Assembly: GCF_002286985.1 (NCBI RefSeq) | Contig: NZ_NSKC01000009.1 | Span: 1-64,000, forward strand | DNA length: 64,000 nt | Direction of reading: 5' to 3' | Source: Halorubrum salipaludis | GTDB taxonomy: Archaea > Halobacteriota > Halobacteria > Halobacteriales > Haloferacaceae | Shown here: positions 1 to 7,786 of the stretch, in pieces | How the letters are laid out: every line of letters begins with the position of its first letter | How positions within the stretch are numbered: the first letter of the stretch is position 1 | Notes under the pieces: generated by a model | Seen by the model: the letters and a program-made list of their open reading frames with translations, nothing else | Told to the model about the DNA's origin: nothing | Database searches by the model: none | Position numbers and translations under genes: made by a program

Positions 1-315
1 AAGGGCAGCTTACGCTCGCTGCGCGCCTCGTTCAGTCGCTGTCGCTCCTTCACTGCGGTGCTTAGCGTCGCCTAAGCTGCCCTTGCGACTGCCCCTTTGA
101 GTCCCACCCAACCGCAGACCGCAGCCTCACGCCTCCCCAGCCTCGTCGGCGGCTCCCGTTAGTCGCCGCCGACTCCCTCGCGCGTGCTCCTCGCGGCCGC
201 CAGTGGCGGCCACTCGGAGGCACGCGCCACCGCGTTGTTTTATAAGTGGCCGTCGCCGTCGCTCTTGGATGTTTAAATACCGGATCGCCGCTATCGATCT
301 GCAAGACCTACTCCC
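1..315 (+). repeat. Structured intergenic repeat, copy A (cut by the window edge)
   Basis: Copy A fills most of the gene-free stretch before position 438. Its first helix is partly outside the window: bases 1-12 pair with 73-84. The conserved linker GCCCCTTTGAGTCCCACCC lies at 91-109 and the core CCTCACGCCTCCCCAGCCTC at 125-144. A second hairpin pairs 145-153 with 165-173. The third has an outer stem 181-187/220-226 and an inner stem 195-201/205-211 with a 3-base loop. GCCACCGC follows, then TTTATAAG at 239-246, TTTAAATAC at 272-280, and a terminal CTGCAAGACC box at 299-308. The 62-304 minus-strand reading frame across it is not a gene. Confidence 0.85.
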
Positions 316-404
316 GATATCAATTACTACAGTACCTGTACTGAGCGATCGGGATACCTAGAGCGATCAAGCGGATCGCAGCGACGCCACGATCACGGCG
401 ACAC

Positions 405-413
405 TAATTATAC
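405..413 (+). promoter_or_regulatory. TATA box of the sugar-isomerase-like gene
   Basis: TAATTATAC-type AT-rich box in GC-rich DNA, centred about 28 bases before the ATG at 438. This is the spacing expected for a leaderless haloarchaeal transcript. Confidence 0.6.
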
Positions 414-437
414 AAACCCGCCGCACCCACCGCCGAC

Positions 438-1187
438 ATGGACATCGGTCTCACCGTCGGCGACGACCTCGACCGGCTCGCGGCGTCGCCCGCGCGGTTC
501 GACTTCTGCGAGCTCGGGGTCGGCGAGCCGACCCTCGTGCCCGGCGAGATCGACCGGGGGCGGCTGACCGACGCGCTCGCGGGGCGCGACCTGCTCGTCC
601 ACCTCCCGTACAGCCAACGGCTGGCGACGTACGTCCCCGAGGTCAACGACGCCATCGTCGACTACCAGCGCCGGCTTTTAAACGCGGCCGGCGAGCTGGG
701 CGCGGAGAAGGCCGTCCTCCACGCGACCTCCGCCGACCGCGACGACATCGAGTTCCGCGAGGTCGCCGCCGACCAGCTCCGCCGGATCGCCGACGCCGGC
801 CGCGAGGCGGGCGTCGAGGTCGTCGTCGAGAACGTCGGCCACCAGCATGCAGGGCTCCAGCTGTCCGTCCTCGGCGACCTCGCGCGGGAGACGGACACCC
901 CGATCTGCTTCGACCTCGGACACGCGTACATGGAGGGCGACAACAAGGCGATAAAGCGATTCCTCCGGAGCCATGGCGACCTGATCTCGCATCTCCACTG
1001 CCACGACGCCCGCCGCCGCGGCGACACCCACCTCCCGGTCGGCGCCGGCGAGGTCGACTACGGGCTCGTCGAGTCCGAACTCGACGACTTCGACGGCACC
1101 GTCGCGCTGGAGGTGTTCACCGACGACGAGACGCTGCTCCTCGACTCGGCCGAGCGCGTCGCCGACCGGCTGGGAGCGTCGTTCTGA
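438..1187 (+). CDS. Sugar phosphate isomerase/epimerase-like TIM-barrel protein
   Basis: A 249-residue protein of the xylose isomerase-like / AP endonuclease 2 superfamily. The usual metal-site segments appear in order: VVVENVG in the middle, FDLGHAY, HLHCHD, HLPVGAGEVDY and a C-terminal LEVF glutamate. These supply the acidic and histidine ligands that bind a divalent metal in the family. The exact substrate cannot be told; family members isomerise or epimerise sugars or act on damaged DNA, and this short single-domain form fits a sugar enzyme better. It is a single transcription unit with its own TATA box, followed by an iron-regulated gene. Confidence 0.75.
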   Translation: MDIGLTVGDDLDRLAASPARFDFCELGVGEPTLVPGEIDRGRLTDALAGRDLLVHLPYSQRLATYVPEVNDAIVDYQRRLLNAAGELGAEKAVLHATSADRDDIEFREVAADQLRRIADAGREAGVEVVVENVGHQHAGLQLSVLGDLARETDTPICFDLGHAYMEGDNKAIKRFLRSHGDLISHLHCHDARRRGDTHLPVGAGEVDYGLVESELDDFDGTVALEVFTDDETLLLDSAERVADRLGASF

Positions 1188-1234
1188 AGCGGCCCTTGTT
1201 TTAGGCCGACCAAAGATTCGAAAGGGCTAAAAGT

Positions 1235-1252
1235 ATTTAGGCTAGCCTAAAT
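1235..1252 (+). promoter_or_regulatory. Perfect 18-bp palindrome, likely iron-dependent repressor site
   Basis: ATTTAGGCTAGCCTAAAT is a perfect inverted repeat ending three bases before the ATG at 1256. Its core TTAGGCTAGCCTAA matches the known DtxR/IdeR/SirR operator style. It overlaps the AT-rich TATA region (about 1229-1238) and the expected start of a leaderless transcript, so a bound repressor should block transcription. The downstream gene encodes a metal- or siderophore-type binding lipoprotein, which fits iron control. Confidence 0.8.
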
Positions 1253-1255
1253 CGT

Positions 1256-2482
1256 ATGGCGACCGACCCGACACGGCGATCGGAGCTGACTCGACGGAAC
1301 TACCTCGCGTACGGCGGCTCGGCGCTCGGTGCCGCCCTCCTCGCCGGCTGTACCGGCGGCGGAGACGGGGACGGCGGCGGCGAGACCGACGGCGACGGGG
1401 GAGCCGACGGCGAAGCCGGCACGGCGTCCACCGAGGAGGAGCCGTCCGAGGGAGAGGAGGACTCGGAGGAATCGACGACCGACGAGTCCTACACGGTGTC
1501 GCTGTCGTCCGTCGGCGAGGTCACGTTCGACGCCGTGCCCGAGACGTGGGCCGCCAACAACGGGAGCTGGGCGGACATGGGGGTCGCCCTCGGCCAGCGA
1601 CCGCCGGAGGCCGTCTACCTCACGGGGCGCTACCACACGCAGCTCTACGACGAGATTCCGGGCGTGAGCGTCGACAAGAGCGACATGCAGTCGCTCTGGG
1701 AGAGCGAGCTCGACGTAGAGGACTTCCTGTCGCTCGCCGAGCGCGTCGACTTCTTCGCGATGGACCCGAACTTCCTGCTCGGCCGGACGAGCAACTGGGA
1801 GCAGGACGACATCGACCAGATCGAGTCCGCGGGCGCCCCCTTCTTCGCCAACAGCATCTTCTCTCGGGGGTACGAGTGGCACGACTACGAGTACCCCACG
1901 CTGTACGAGGCGTTCGAGAAGCTCTCGGAGGTCTTCCAAGAGGAGGAGCGCTACGACGCGTTCGAGGCCCTCCACGAGGAGTTCCGGGCGGAGATCGACG
2001 GGATTGTCCCCCCGGAGGAGGAGCGCCCGTCGGTGGCGATCATGTGGCCGCAGCCGATCGACGAGCCGGAGTCGTTCTCCCCGTACCTCATCGACGAGGG
2101 CACGAGCTTCAAGCAGTGGCGCGACCTGGGTGTCGAAGACGCGTTCGCGACGACCGACGTCAAGGACTTCCACGCGGACCGCGGCCAGGTCGACTACGAG
2201 CTGTTGCTCGAAATCGATCCCGACGTGCTGCTGCTCCGCGGCAACGAGAACAAGACGGCGGCGGAGTTCCGTGACACGGTCGTCTCCTTCATGGAGGACC
2301 ACTCCGTCGCGAGCAGCCTGACCGCGGTCGAGAACGGCGACGTCTACCGCGGCGGCCCGCTGTATCAGGGACCGATCACGAACCTCGTCCTCACCGAGCG
2401 GGCGGCCGAGCAGGTGTACGGCGTCGACGAGGAGCTGTTCGACCGCGAGCGCGTCGCCGACATCGTCAACGGGGAGTTCTGA
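1256..2482 (+). CDS. ABC transporter substrate-binding lipoprotein, probably iron/siderophore
   Basis: A 408-residue exported binding protein. The N-terminus has a twin-arginine signal (RRNYL, R13-R14) followed by a lipobox L29-A30-G31-C32, so it should be Tat-exported and lipid-anchored at C32. A low-complexity Gly/Asp/Glu linker runs to about residue 75. The rest resembles the FecB/BtuF class III binding fold: tandem alpha/beta halves, with VYRGGPLYQGP near the end as is common in Fe(III)-siderophore binders. No permease or ATPase gene is adjacent (the next gene is convergent), so it must use a transporter encoded elsewhere. Regulation by the palindrome at 1235-1252 is inferred. Confidence 0.8.
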   Translation: MATDPTRRSELTRRNYLAYGGSALGAALLAGCTGGGDGDGGGETDGDGGADGEAGTASTEEEPSEGEEDSEESTTDESYTVSLSSVGEVTFDAVPETWAANNGSWADMGVALGQRPPEAVYLTGRYHTQLYDEIPGVSVDKSDMQSLWESELDVEDFLSLAERVDFFAMDPNFLLGRTSNWEQDDIDQIESAGAPFFANSIFSRGYEWHDYEYPTLYEAFEKLSEVFQEEERYDAFEALHEEFRAEIDGIVPPEEERPSVAIMWPQPIDEPESFSPYLIDEGTSFKQWRDLGVEDAFATTDVKDFHADRGQVDYELLLEIDPDVLLLRGNENKTAAEFRDTVVSFMEDHSVASSLTAVENGDVYRGGPLYQGPITNLVLTERAAEQVYGVDEELFDRERVADIVNGEF

Positions 2483-2500
2483 GGACGCCGGCCGCTCCGG

Positions 2501-2560
2501 TCCTCGCTGCTTCGATCCTCGCTGCTTCGATCCTCGCTGCTTCGATCCTCGCTGCCTCGG
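2501..2560. repeat. Four tandem 15-bp units after the binding-protein gene
   Basis: The unit TCCTCGCTGCTTCGA occurs at 2501, 2516 and 2531, with a diverged fourth copy at 2546. It fills the short gap between two convergent genes. A slippage-type expansion is the simplest reading. Confidence 0.85.
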
Positions 2561-2604
2561 TTCTCGCAGACCCGGTCCGCGCGGTTCAGCTACTCGCGGT
2601 TCAG

Positions 2605-3459
2605 CTACTCGCCGCTCTCGTCCCCCTCGGCCCCTCCACCGTTGTCGGCGTCCTCGTCGGTGTCCCCGTCGCTCTCGCCCCCTTCGGCTCCCCCGCTGAC
2701 GCCCTCGGCGTCCGTGTCGGCCGCGCTTTCGGCGCGCCGCTCGTCGTCGAGCCGCCGCTTTATCGACTCCAGCTCCGACTCGACGTCGACCTCGGGCGCG
2801 GGATCGTCGTCCCCGTCGGTCCCGCCGGACCCGTCGTCGTCGTCCGGGTTCGGATCGGTCACGTCGATCCTGACGCCGCGGTCGCCGTGATCGTTGCGGT
2901 CGTCGCGGTCGTCGCGGTCGTCGCTCACTTCGTCGGCGGGCGTGACCTCATTCCGTCCGTCTCGATCGCGGCGCCCGCGCCGCGCGGCGTCGGCCTCGCG
3001 GCGGCCCTCCTCGATCCGCGCTTCGATCTCGGCGGTGAGGTCGCGCGCGTCCTCGATGATCGACCGCGAGGCGGCCTCCTCAGGGAGGTCGGCCTCCGAG
3101 AGGGCGGTCCGGAGCTCCGAGAGCGACCGCGACAGCCCGGCGCTCGCGCCGTCCCGCACGTCGCCGAGGCGGTCGGTCGCCAACCCCCCCTCGTCGAGGC
3201 CCCGGCCGGGGTCGGCGAGCCGGAGCGTCCCCTGCACCAGTTCGAGCGACTTGATCGTCGTTTCGAGGAGGGCGATCACGGTCGGGATGGTGTACTGCTC
3301 CGTGAACCGAACGAGCTCGGAGAGCCGGGGCGGGCGCGGGGGGCCGCGGCGGTCCCGCTCGGTCTCGCGGAGGTCGCGGCGGAGCTCGCTCAGCACGTCC
3401 TCGAGCTCGTCGAGCCGCTCTTCGAGGTCGTCGTCGCGTCGGTCGTCGCGGGAACTCAT
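2605..3459 (-). CDS. Haloarchaeal acidic coiled-coil protein of unknown function
   Basis: A 284-residue protein I cannot assign. Residues 1-35 form a charged heptad-like coiled coil (LEERLDELEDVLSELRRDL). About 45-130 is a moderately hydrophobic helical segment (RFTEQYTIPTVIALLETTIKSL). From about 165 onward it is disordered, Asp/Arg- then Asp/Glu/Gly-rich, with DDRD repeats. I placed the start at the ATG at 3457-3459 because upstream codons in this frame are arginine-rich and overlap the next gene. Organisation resembles haloarchaeal gas-vesicle-accessory or scaffolding-like proteins only superficially; no function is claimed. Confidence 0.65.
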   Translation of the reverse strand: MSSRDDRRDDDLEERLDELEDVLSELRRDLRETERDRRGPPRPPRLSELVRFTEQYTIPTVIALLETTIKSLELVQGTLRLADPGRGLDEGGLATDRLGDVRDGASAGLSRSLSELRTALSEADLPEEAASRSIIEDARDLTAEIEARIEEGRREADAARRGRRDRDGRNEVTPADEVSDDRDDRDDRNDHGDRGVRIDVTDPNPDDDDGSGGTDGDDDPAPEVDVESELESIKRRLDDERRAESAADTDAEGVSGGAEGGESDGDTDEDADNGGGAEGDESGE

Positions 3460-3515
3460 GCCGCGTCGTAGGCGGTCCGCGGATAAAAAGCCCGGCCGGC
3501 CCCGTCGGAGAGGCC

Positions 3516-4733
3516 TCAGAACCCCTCGCGCAGGTGCGTCGTCCGCGGCGGGAACAGCGCGCGGAGGTCGGCGGCGGTCGCGGAGCCGACGTCGAGTCCG
3601 TCTCCCCGTGCGACCTCGTCGACCGACCGGTACCCGACGTACAGCTGCGAGAGGGCGCCGACGTCGACCGCGGCGTCCGCGCCCTCGGGCTCGGCGTCGA
3701 GCGGCTGGACCGAAACGCCCCCGTCGGCGACGGCCACGCGGAAGGCGGCGTCGTTCCGCTCGACGAGGGAGTCGTCGACCGCGAGCGAGAACGCGGTCTC
3801 GACCTCGGGGTCCGGATCGAGCGCCTCGAGGGCGGCGGCGACGTCGACGAGCCGGACCATCGGCCCGGTCCGGACCTCGCAGTCGACGGCACGGGGGTCC
3901 TCGACGAGGTCGAGCAGGGGCGCGTCCGGCGGGGCGCGGATCCGGACCTCGGCGACCTGCGAGTCGTGGTTGCGGCAGAACCGCAGCAGCTGGAACCACG
4001 CCTCGTCGTCCGCGACGGCGACGTCGGTGACGCGCATCACGGTGCCGTCCGCGTCGTCCGGCTCGTCGTCGAAGCTGTACGCGCACAGCCCGCGGAGCTC
4101 TCCGTCGCGCTCCCAGCCGTAGACGAACGGGTCGGTCTTCCAGCCCTGGAGGGTCCGCTCGCGCCACCACTCCTCGGTCCAGTCCATCGTCAGGTCGTAG
4201 CGGTCGGCCATCGCCGAAAGCACCGGCTTCACGGCCTCGTAGTCGTCCTCGCCGAGCTGACGGAAGCGTCCGGCCGCGTCGCCCCCGGTCGCGACGAGGT
4301 CGTCGACGAACCCGAGCTGCTCCGGCGGCGCGGTGAGGTAGCGGTAGCGGCTAGCGGTCGCCCACCCGTAACTGGCGTAGAAGGGGTACTCGAAGGGCCA
4401 CAGCGTCGAGACGTGGACGCCCCGATCGCGGTACTCCGCCAGCGACTCCCGGAGCATGCGCCCGACGTTTCCCTGCCGGCGGTGCTCCGGCGGGGACGCG
4501 ACGGCGGAGAGCCCGGCGACCTCGCGGTCCGCGCCGCGGATCCGCAGGGAGAAGTAGTGGTGCGCGCAGACCGCGACCGGCTCGTCGCCGTCGAACAGCC
4601 CTCGGGTGTCGGCGATGGTGTCCTGGTCGTCCGCCTCCTCGGGGTCGTACGGGCCTTCGGCGGGCGAAAAGGCGTACCGCATGAACGCGTCGAACTCGTC
4701 GCCGCGCTCGTCGGGGAACTCTCGGTACTCCAT
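3516..4733 (-). CDS. GNAT N-acetyltransferase, Eis-like with SCP2-type C-terminal domain
   Basis: A 405-residue protein with the three-part layout of the Eis family. The N-terminal GNAT domain has the acetyl-CoA loop signature RRQGNVGRML near residue 90. A second GNAT-like half follows (VTDVAVADDEAWFQLLRF), then a C-terminal sterol-carrier-like domain (AFSLAVDD, GGVSVQPLD, LSQLYVGYRSVDEVA) ending in FPPRTTHLREGF. Such enzymes acetylate amine groups of small molecules or peptides; the natural substrate here is unknown. The length matches the family. The ATG at 4731-4733 gives the expected MEYREFPDE start. Confidence 0.85.
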   Translation of the reverse strand: MEYREFPDERGDEFDAFMRYAFSPAEGPYDPEEADDQDTIADTRGLFDGDEPVAVCAHHYFSLRIRGADREVAGLSAVASPPEHRRQGNVGRMLRESLAEYRDRGVHVSTLWPFEYPFYASYGWATASRYRYLTAPPEQLGFVDDLVATGGDAAGRFRQLGEDDYEAVKPVLSAMADRYDLTMDWTEEWWRERTLQGWKTDPFVYGWERDGELRGLCAYSFDDEPDDADGTVMRVTDVAVADDEAWFQLLRFCRNHDSQVAEVRIRAPPDAPLLDLVEDPRAVDCEVRTGPMVRLVDVAAALEALDPDPEVETAFSLAVDDSLVERNDAAFRVAVADGGVSVQPLDAEPEGADAAVDVGALSQLYVGYRSVDEVARGDGLDVGSATAADLRALFPPRTTHLREGF

Positions 4734-4825
4734 GTGCGGTCGGGTCGCGGGAGCGGAATAAGTCTTCCCGGAGCGTGCGAGGGGGTCTCAGTCGGATCCG
4801 ACCGTCCCGCCCGCGCCGACGCCGC

Positions 4826-5926
4826 TCAGTCGAACTTCCCGCGCCGGTACTGCACCGGCCACTCGACCTCGGCGCCGAGCTCGTGGGCGGCCTCCAGCGG
4901 CCAGTACGGGTGCCGGAGCAGCTCGCGGCCGAGCGCGACAAGGTCGGCCCGCCCGTTCCGGATCAGGGCGTCCGCGTGGGTCGGCTCCGTGATCCCGCCG
5001 ACCGTCGCGACCGGCACGTCGGTCCCCTCGCGGATCGCCTCGGCGTAGGGGACCTGATACCCCGGCCCGGTGCCCGGGAGCTGCTGGGCCGGGTGGATCC
5101 CGCCGCCGGAGACGTCGATCAGGTCGGCGCCGGCCTCGGCGAGCAGGGGAGCCAGCCGCACGGAGTCGTCGACGTCCCACGAGTCGCGGTCGGGGAGCCA
5201 GTCGGTCGCGGAGATGCGGACGAAGACGGGCTGATCGTCGGGCCAGACCTCGCGGACGGCCTCGACGACCTCGCGGACGAGGCGGGTGCGGTTCTCGAAG
5301 CTCCCGCCGTACTCGTCGTCGCGGTCGTTGGTGACCGGCGAGAGGAACTGGTGGAGCAGGTAGCCGTGGGCCGCGTGGACCTCGGCGACCTCGAAGCCGA
5401 CCTCAAGCGAGCGCTCCGCGGCGGCCGCGAACGCGTCGACCACCTCGTCGATCCCGTCCCCGTCCAGCCGGCGGGTCGCCGCCAGCTCGTCCTCGTCGGC
5501 CCCCCGGTCCGGGTACGGCGCGTCGGTCGCCGAGACCGTCTCCCACCCGTCTTCGGCGTCGGCTGGGATCGGGTCGCCGCCCTCGGCGGGGGCCCGGTGT
5601 GAGCCCTTCCGGCCGGCGTGGGCGAGCTGTATCCCCGGCGTCGCGCCCTGCGATTTGACGAACTCGACGATCGGCTCGATCGCCTCGGCGTGCTCGTCGG
5701 ACCAGATCCCCAGACACCCGGGCGTGATGCGGCCGCGGGGCTCGACCGCGGTCGCCTCGGTCATCACGACTCCGGCCCCGCCGGCGGCGCGGGAGCCGAG
5801 GTGGACCCGGTGCCAGTCGTTCGCGAACCCGTCGTCCGCGGAGTACTGGCACATCGGCGACAGCATCACGCGGTTGCGGAACTCGGTGTCGCGCAGCGTG
5901 TACGGCGTGAAAAGCGAGTCCGTCAT
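4826..5926 (-). CDS. NADH:flavin oxidoreductase, old yellow enzyme (YqjM type)
   Basis: A 366-residue FMN-dependent TIM-barrel ene-reductase. It has the OYE opening LFTPYTLRDTEFRNRVMLSPMCQYS, where the PMCQYS motif with cysteine is typical of the YqjM subclass. Also present are IQLAHAGRKG, HAAHGYLLHQFLSP (paired substrate histidines) and the late phosphate-binding NGRADLVALGRELL. It reduces activated C=C bonds with NAD(P)H. It stands alone on the minus strand, with no pathway partner nearby. Confidence 0.9.
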   Translation of the reverse strand: MTDSLFTPYTLRDTEFRNRVMLSPMCQYSADDGFANDWHRVHLGSRAAGGAGVVMTEATAVEPRGRITPGCLGIWSDEHAEAIEPIVEFVKSQGATPGIQLAHAGRKGSHRAPAEGGDPIPADAEDGWETVSATDAPYPDRGADEDELAATRRLDGDGIDEVVDAFAAAAERSLEVGFEVAEVHAAHGYLLHQFLSPVTNDRDDEYGGSFENRTRLVREVVEAVREVWPDDQPVFVRISATDWLPDRDSWDVDDSVRLAPLLAEAGADLIDVSGGGIHPAQQLPGTGPGYQVPYAEAIREGTDVPVATVGGITEPTHADALIRNGRADLVALGRELLRHPYWPLEAAHELGAEVEWPVQYRRGKFD

Positions 5927-6066
5927 CGACTTCTCCGACGACCCCCACGGAGTAATGGGATCCGATCCCCCGCCCGTCTCGCCGCCGCCGAAACGATCCG
6001 GAGCGGTTTCCCGGCGGTTTAGGCCGACCGAAACCTATAACCACCCGCACCTCCGACGCATCGGTA

Positions 6067-6228
6067 ATGACAGCCGGGGACCGGATCGAACGAGAGGTCG
6101 AGGGGCCGTCGGACGCACGGCCGCGGGTCGAGGCCAGCCGCTGTTCGCCCGAACGCACCGTCTTCACCGAGGAAGGGAACACGGACGCGTGGATCGCGAC
6201 CGATCTGACGGTCGAGCTGGAACGATAG
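6067..6228 (+). CDS. Small conserved-looking haloarchaeal protein (53 aa)
   Basis: A short protein starting MTAGDRIEREVEGP and ending in the block RTVFTEEGNTDAWIATDLTVELER. From memory this C-terminal block recurs in small haloarchaeal proteins, which supports it being real despite its size. A strong leaderless promoter precedes it: GGTTTAGG/CCGAAACC half-sites around 6016-6035 followed by CCTATAAC at 6034-6041, about 27 bases before the ATG. The codons show the C/G third-position bias of true genes. Function unknown. Confidence 0.7.
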   Translation: MTAGDRIEREVEGPSDARPRVEASRCSPERTVFTEEGNTDAWIATDLTVELER

Positions 6229-6295
6229 CGAACCGTCGTTTCCGTCTTTCTTCGTCTCTCCCCCTCCACCCTTTCTCTCGCAGCTCCGTCGCCGG

Positions 6296-6742
6296 TCAGT
6301 CGAGTCGCTCTCGCACCGCCCGCCACAGCCGACCGACGACCCCCCGATCGCTCGATCGCTCCGACTCGGAGAGCACCCAGTCCGCCTTCTCCGCCGCCTC
6401 GTCGATCGGCACGTACTCGAAGCCGACGTGGGTCGCGACGCGCCGGTTCGCGGCGGAGGTCCCGACGAACACCGCCCGCGGGGCGTCGCTCTCCTCGTGG
6501 ACGTCGCCGAGCGTCCCCCACTTGTCCCAGTTCCGGAGCGCGTAGTCGTTCTCGACCCCGGTCTCGCCGACGAACCGCTCCACCGCGTCCGCGTCGTTGG
6601 CGACGATCCCGACGTGCCGGCTCCACTCCCGCGCGTCCGCGAACGCCGCCTCCGGGTCGGCGAGCCGCCGGGCGGCCCCGAGCGAGAGGACGAGCGTCAC
6701 CTCGCCGGTTCGGTCGTCCGGATCGTCGACGTCGATACCCAT
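6296..6742 (-). CDS. Uncharacterised haloarchaeal protein, Rossmann/HAD-like
   Basis: A 148-residue acidic soluble protein. The order of strands (VTLVLSLGAARRL, VGIVANDADAVERFV, APRAVFVGTSAANRRVATHVGFEYVPID) suggests a Rossmann-like fold that tracks a name or token rather than a known enzyme; no catalytic motif is complete. A short amphipathic C-terminus (GRLWRAVRERLD) follows a serine-rich linker. It sits alone between two plus-strand genes. I do not recognise a function. Confidence 0.6.
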   Translation of the reverse strand: MGIDVDDPDDRTGEVTLVLSLGAARRLADPEAAFADAREWSRHVGIVANDADAVERFVGETGVENDYALRNWDKWGTLGDVHEESDAPRAVFVGTSAANRRVATHVGFEYVPIDEAAEKADWVLSESERSSDRGVVGRLWRAVRERLD

Positions 6743-6872
6743 GGCTCGGTCGCCCGTTCGCGTCCGAGCGGGTAAACGATGGGGGAGGATGCACCCGCAC
6801 AGCGTCCGGGAGGGGAGGACGCGACGCCCGTGTGGGGAGACTTATCCGCCGAGGCGGCGTTCGGTCGGTAAC

Positions 6873-7700
6873 ATGGATTTCGAGGCCACGTTCGGCACCG
6901 ACGCGCCCGTGATCGGCATGGTACACCTCCCGCCCCTCCCCGGGGCGCCGAAGGCGCTGGACGACGGCGCGGCCGCGATGCGCGACGCGCTCGACCGGGC
7001 CGCCGCCGACGCCCGCGCGCTCGACCGCGGCGGCGTCGACGGGATCATGGTCGAGAACTTCGGGGACGCCCCCTTCTACCCGGACGACGCGCCGAAACAC
7101 GTCGTCGCGAGCGTCACCCGCGCCGCGACGGCGATCGCGGCCGAGAGCGACCTCCCGCTCGGGATCAACGTCCTCCGCAACGACGCGGAGGCGGCCCTGT
7201 CGGTCGCCGCCGCGGTCGGCGCCGACTACGTCCGGGTGAACGTCCACACCGGCGCCCGGGTCACGGACCAGGGCGTCGTCCAGGGGAAGGCCCACGAGAC
7301 GCTCCGGCTCCGCGACCGCCTCGGCGTCGACGTCGGCGTGTTCGCCGACACAGACGTGAAACACTCCGCGCCGCTCTCGGCGGAGGGGTACACCGCGGAG
7401 TCGTTCGCCGACACCGCCGAGCGCGGGCTCGCCGACGCCGTGATCGCCTCCGGACGCGGCACGGGCGAGGCGATGGACCTCGAAGCGCTCGAGGCGGTCG
7501 TCGCCGACCGCGACGCGCACGGGCTCGACACCCCGGTCCTCGTCGGGAGCGGCGTCCGGGCCGACACGGTCGGCGACGTGCTCTCGCTCGCCGACGGCGC
7601 GATCGTCGGCACCGCGCTCAAGGAGGGCGGCGAGACGACCGCGCCGGTCGACGCCGACCGGGTGGCGGAGGTCGTCGCGCGGGCGGACGAGGCGCGGTGA
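6873..7700 (+). CDS. BtpA/SgcQ family TIM-barrel protein
   Basis: A 275-residue protein of the BtpA family, named for cyanobacterial photosystem I biogenesis but widespread in archaea. Family features: IGMVHLPPLPGAP at the start, GVDGIMVENFGDAPF, GINVLRNDAEAALSVAAAVGADYVRVN, and the phosphate-loop-like LVGSGVRADTV...ADGAIVGTALKEGG. The fold is a phosphate-binding TIM barrel; the reaction in halophiles is not established. The start at 6873 has a CTTATCC box 26-32 bases upstream, consistent with a leaderless message. The last codons and the stop lie in a tandem repeat. Confidence 0.85.
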   Translation: MDFEATFGTDAPVIGMVHLPPLPGAPKALDDGAAAMRDALDRAAADARALDRGGVDGIMVENFGDAPFYPDDAPKHVVASVTRAATAIAAESDLPLGINVLRNDAEAALSVAAAVGADYVRVNVHTGARVTDQGVVQGKAHETLRLRDRLGVDVGVFADTDVKHSAPLSAEGYTAESFADTAERGLADAVIASGRGTGEAMDLEALEAVVADRDAHGLDTPVLVGSGVRADTVGDVLSLADGAIVGTALKEGGETTAPVDADRVAEVVARADEAR

Positions 7701-7766
7701 AGCGCTGGTAATGCGGTGAAGCGCTGGTAATGCGGTGAAGCGCTGGTAATGCGGTGAAGCGCTGGT
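7694..7766. repeat. 19-bp tandem repeat spanning the btpA-like stop codon
   Basis: Three full copies of GCGGTGAAGCGCTGGTAAT at 7694, 7713 and 7732, plus a 16-base partial copy at 7751. The first copy contains the TGA stop of the upstream gene, so the gene end itself has been duplicated downstream. Confidence 0.9.
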
Positions 7767-7786
7767 GACGGCGGCCTAGAAGGCGC

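Noticed and set aside
62-304. Reading frames across the structured repeats, with recurring peptides such as GWDSKGQ and CPFESH
   Set aside because: They appear in both orientations, change frame between copies and follow the hairpin linkers; they are translations of the repeat, not genes.
5403-7520. Long arginine-rich frames antisense to or out of frame with clear genes
   Set aside because: Typical of GC-rich genomes; they overlap well-supported genes and have no recognisable domains.
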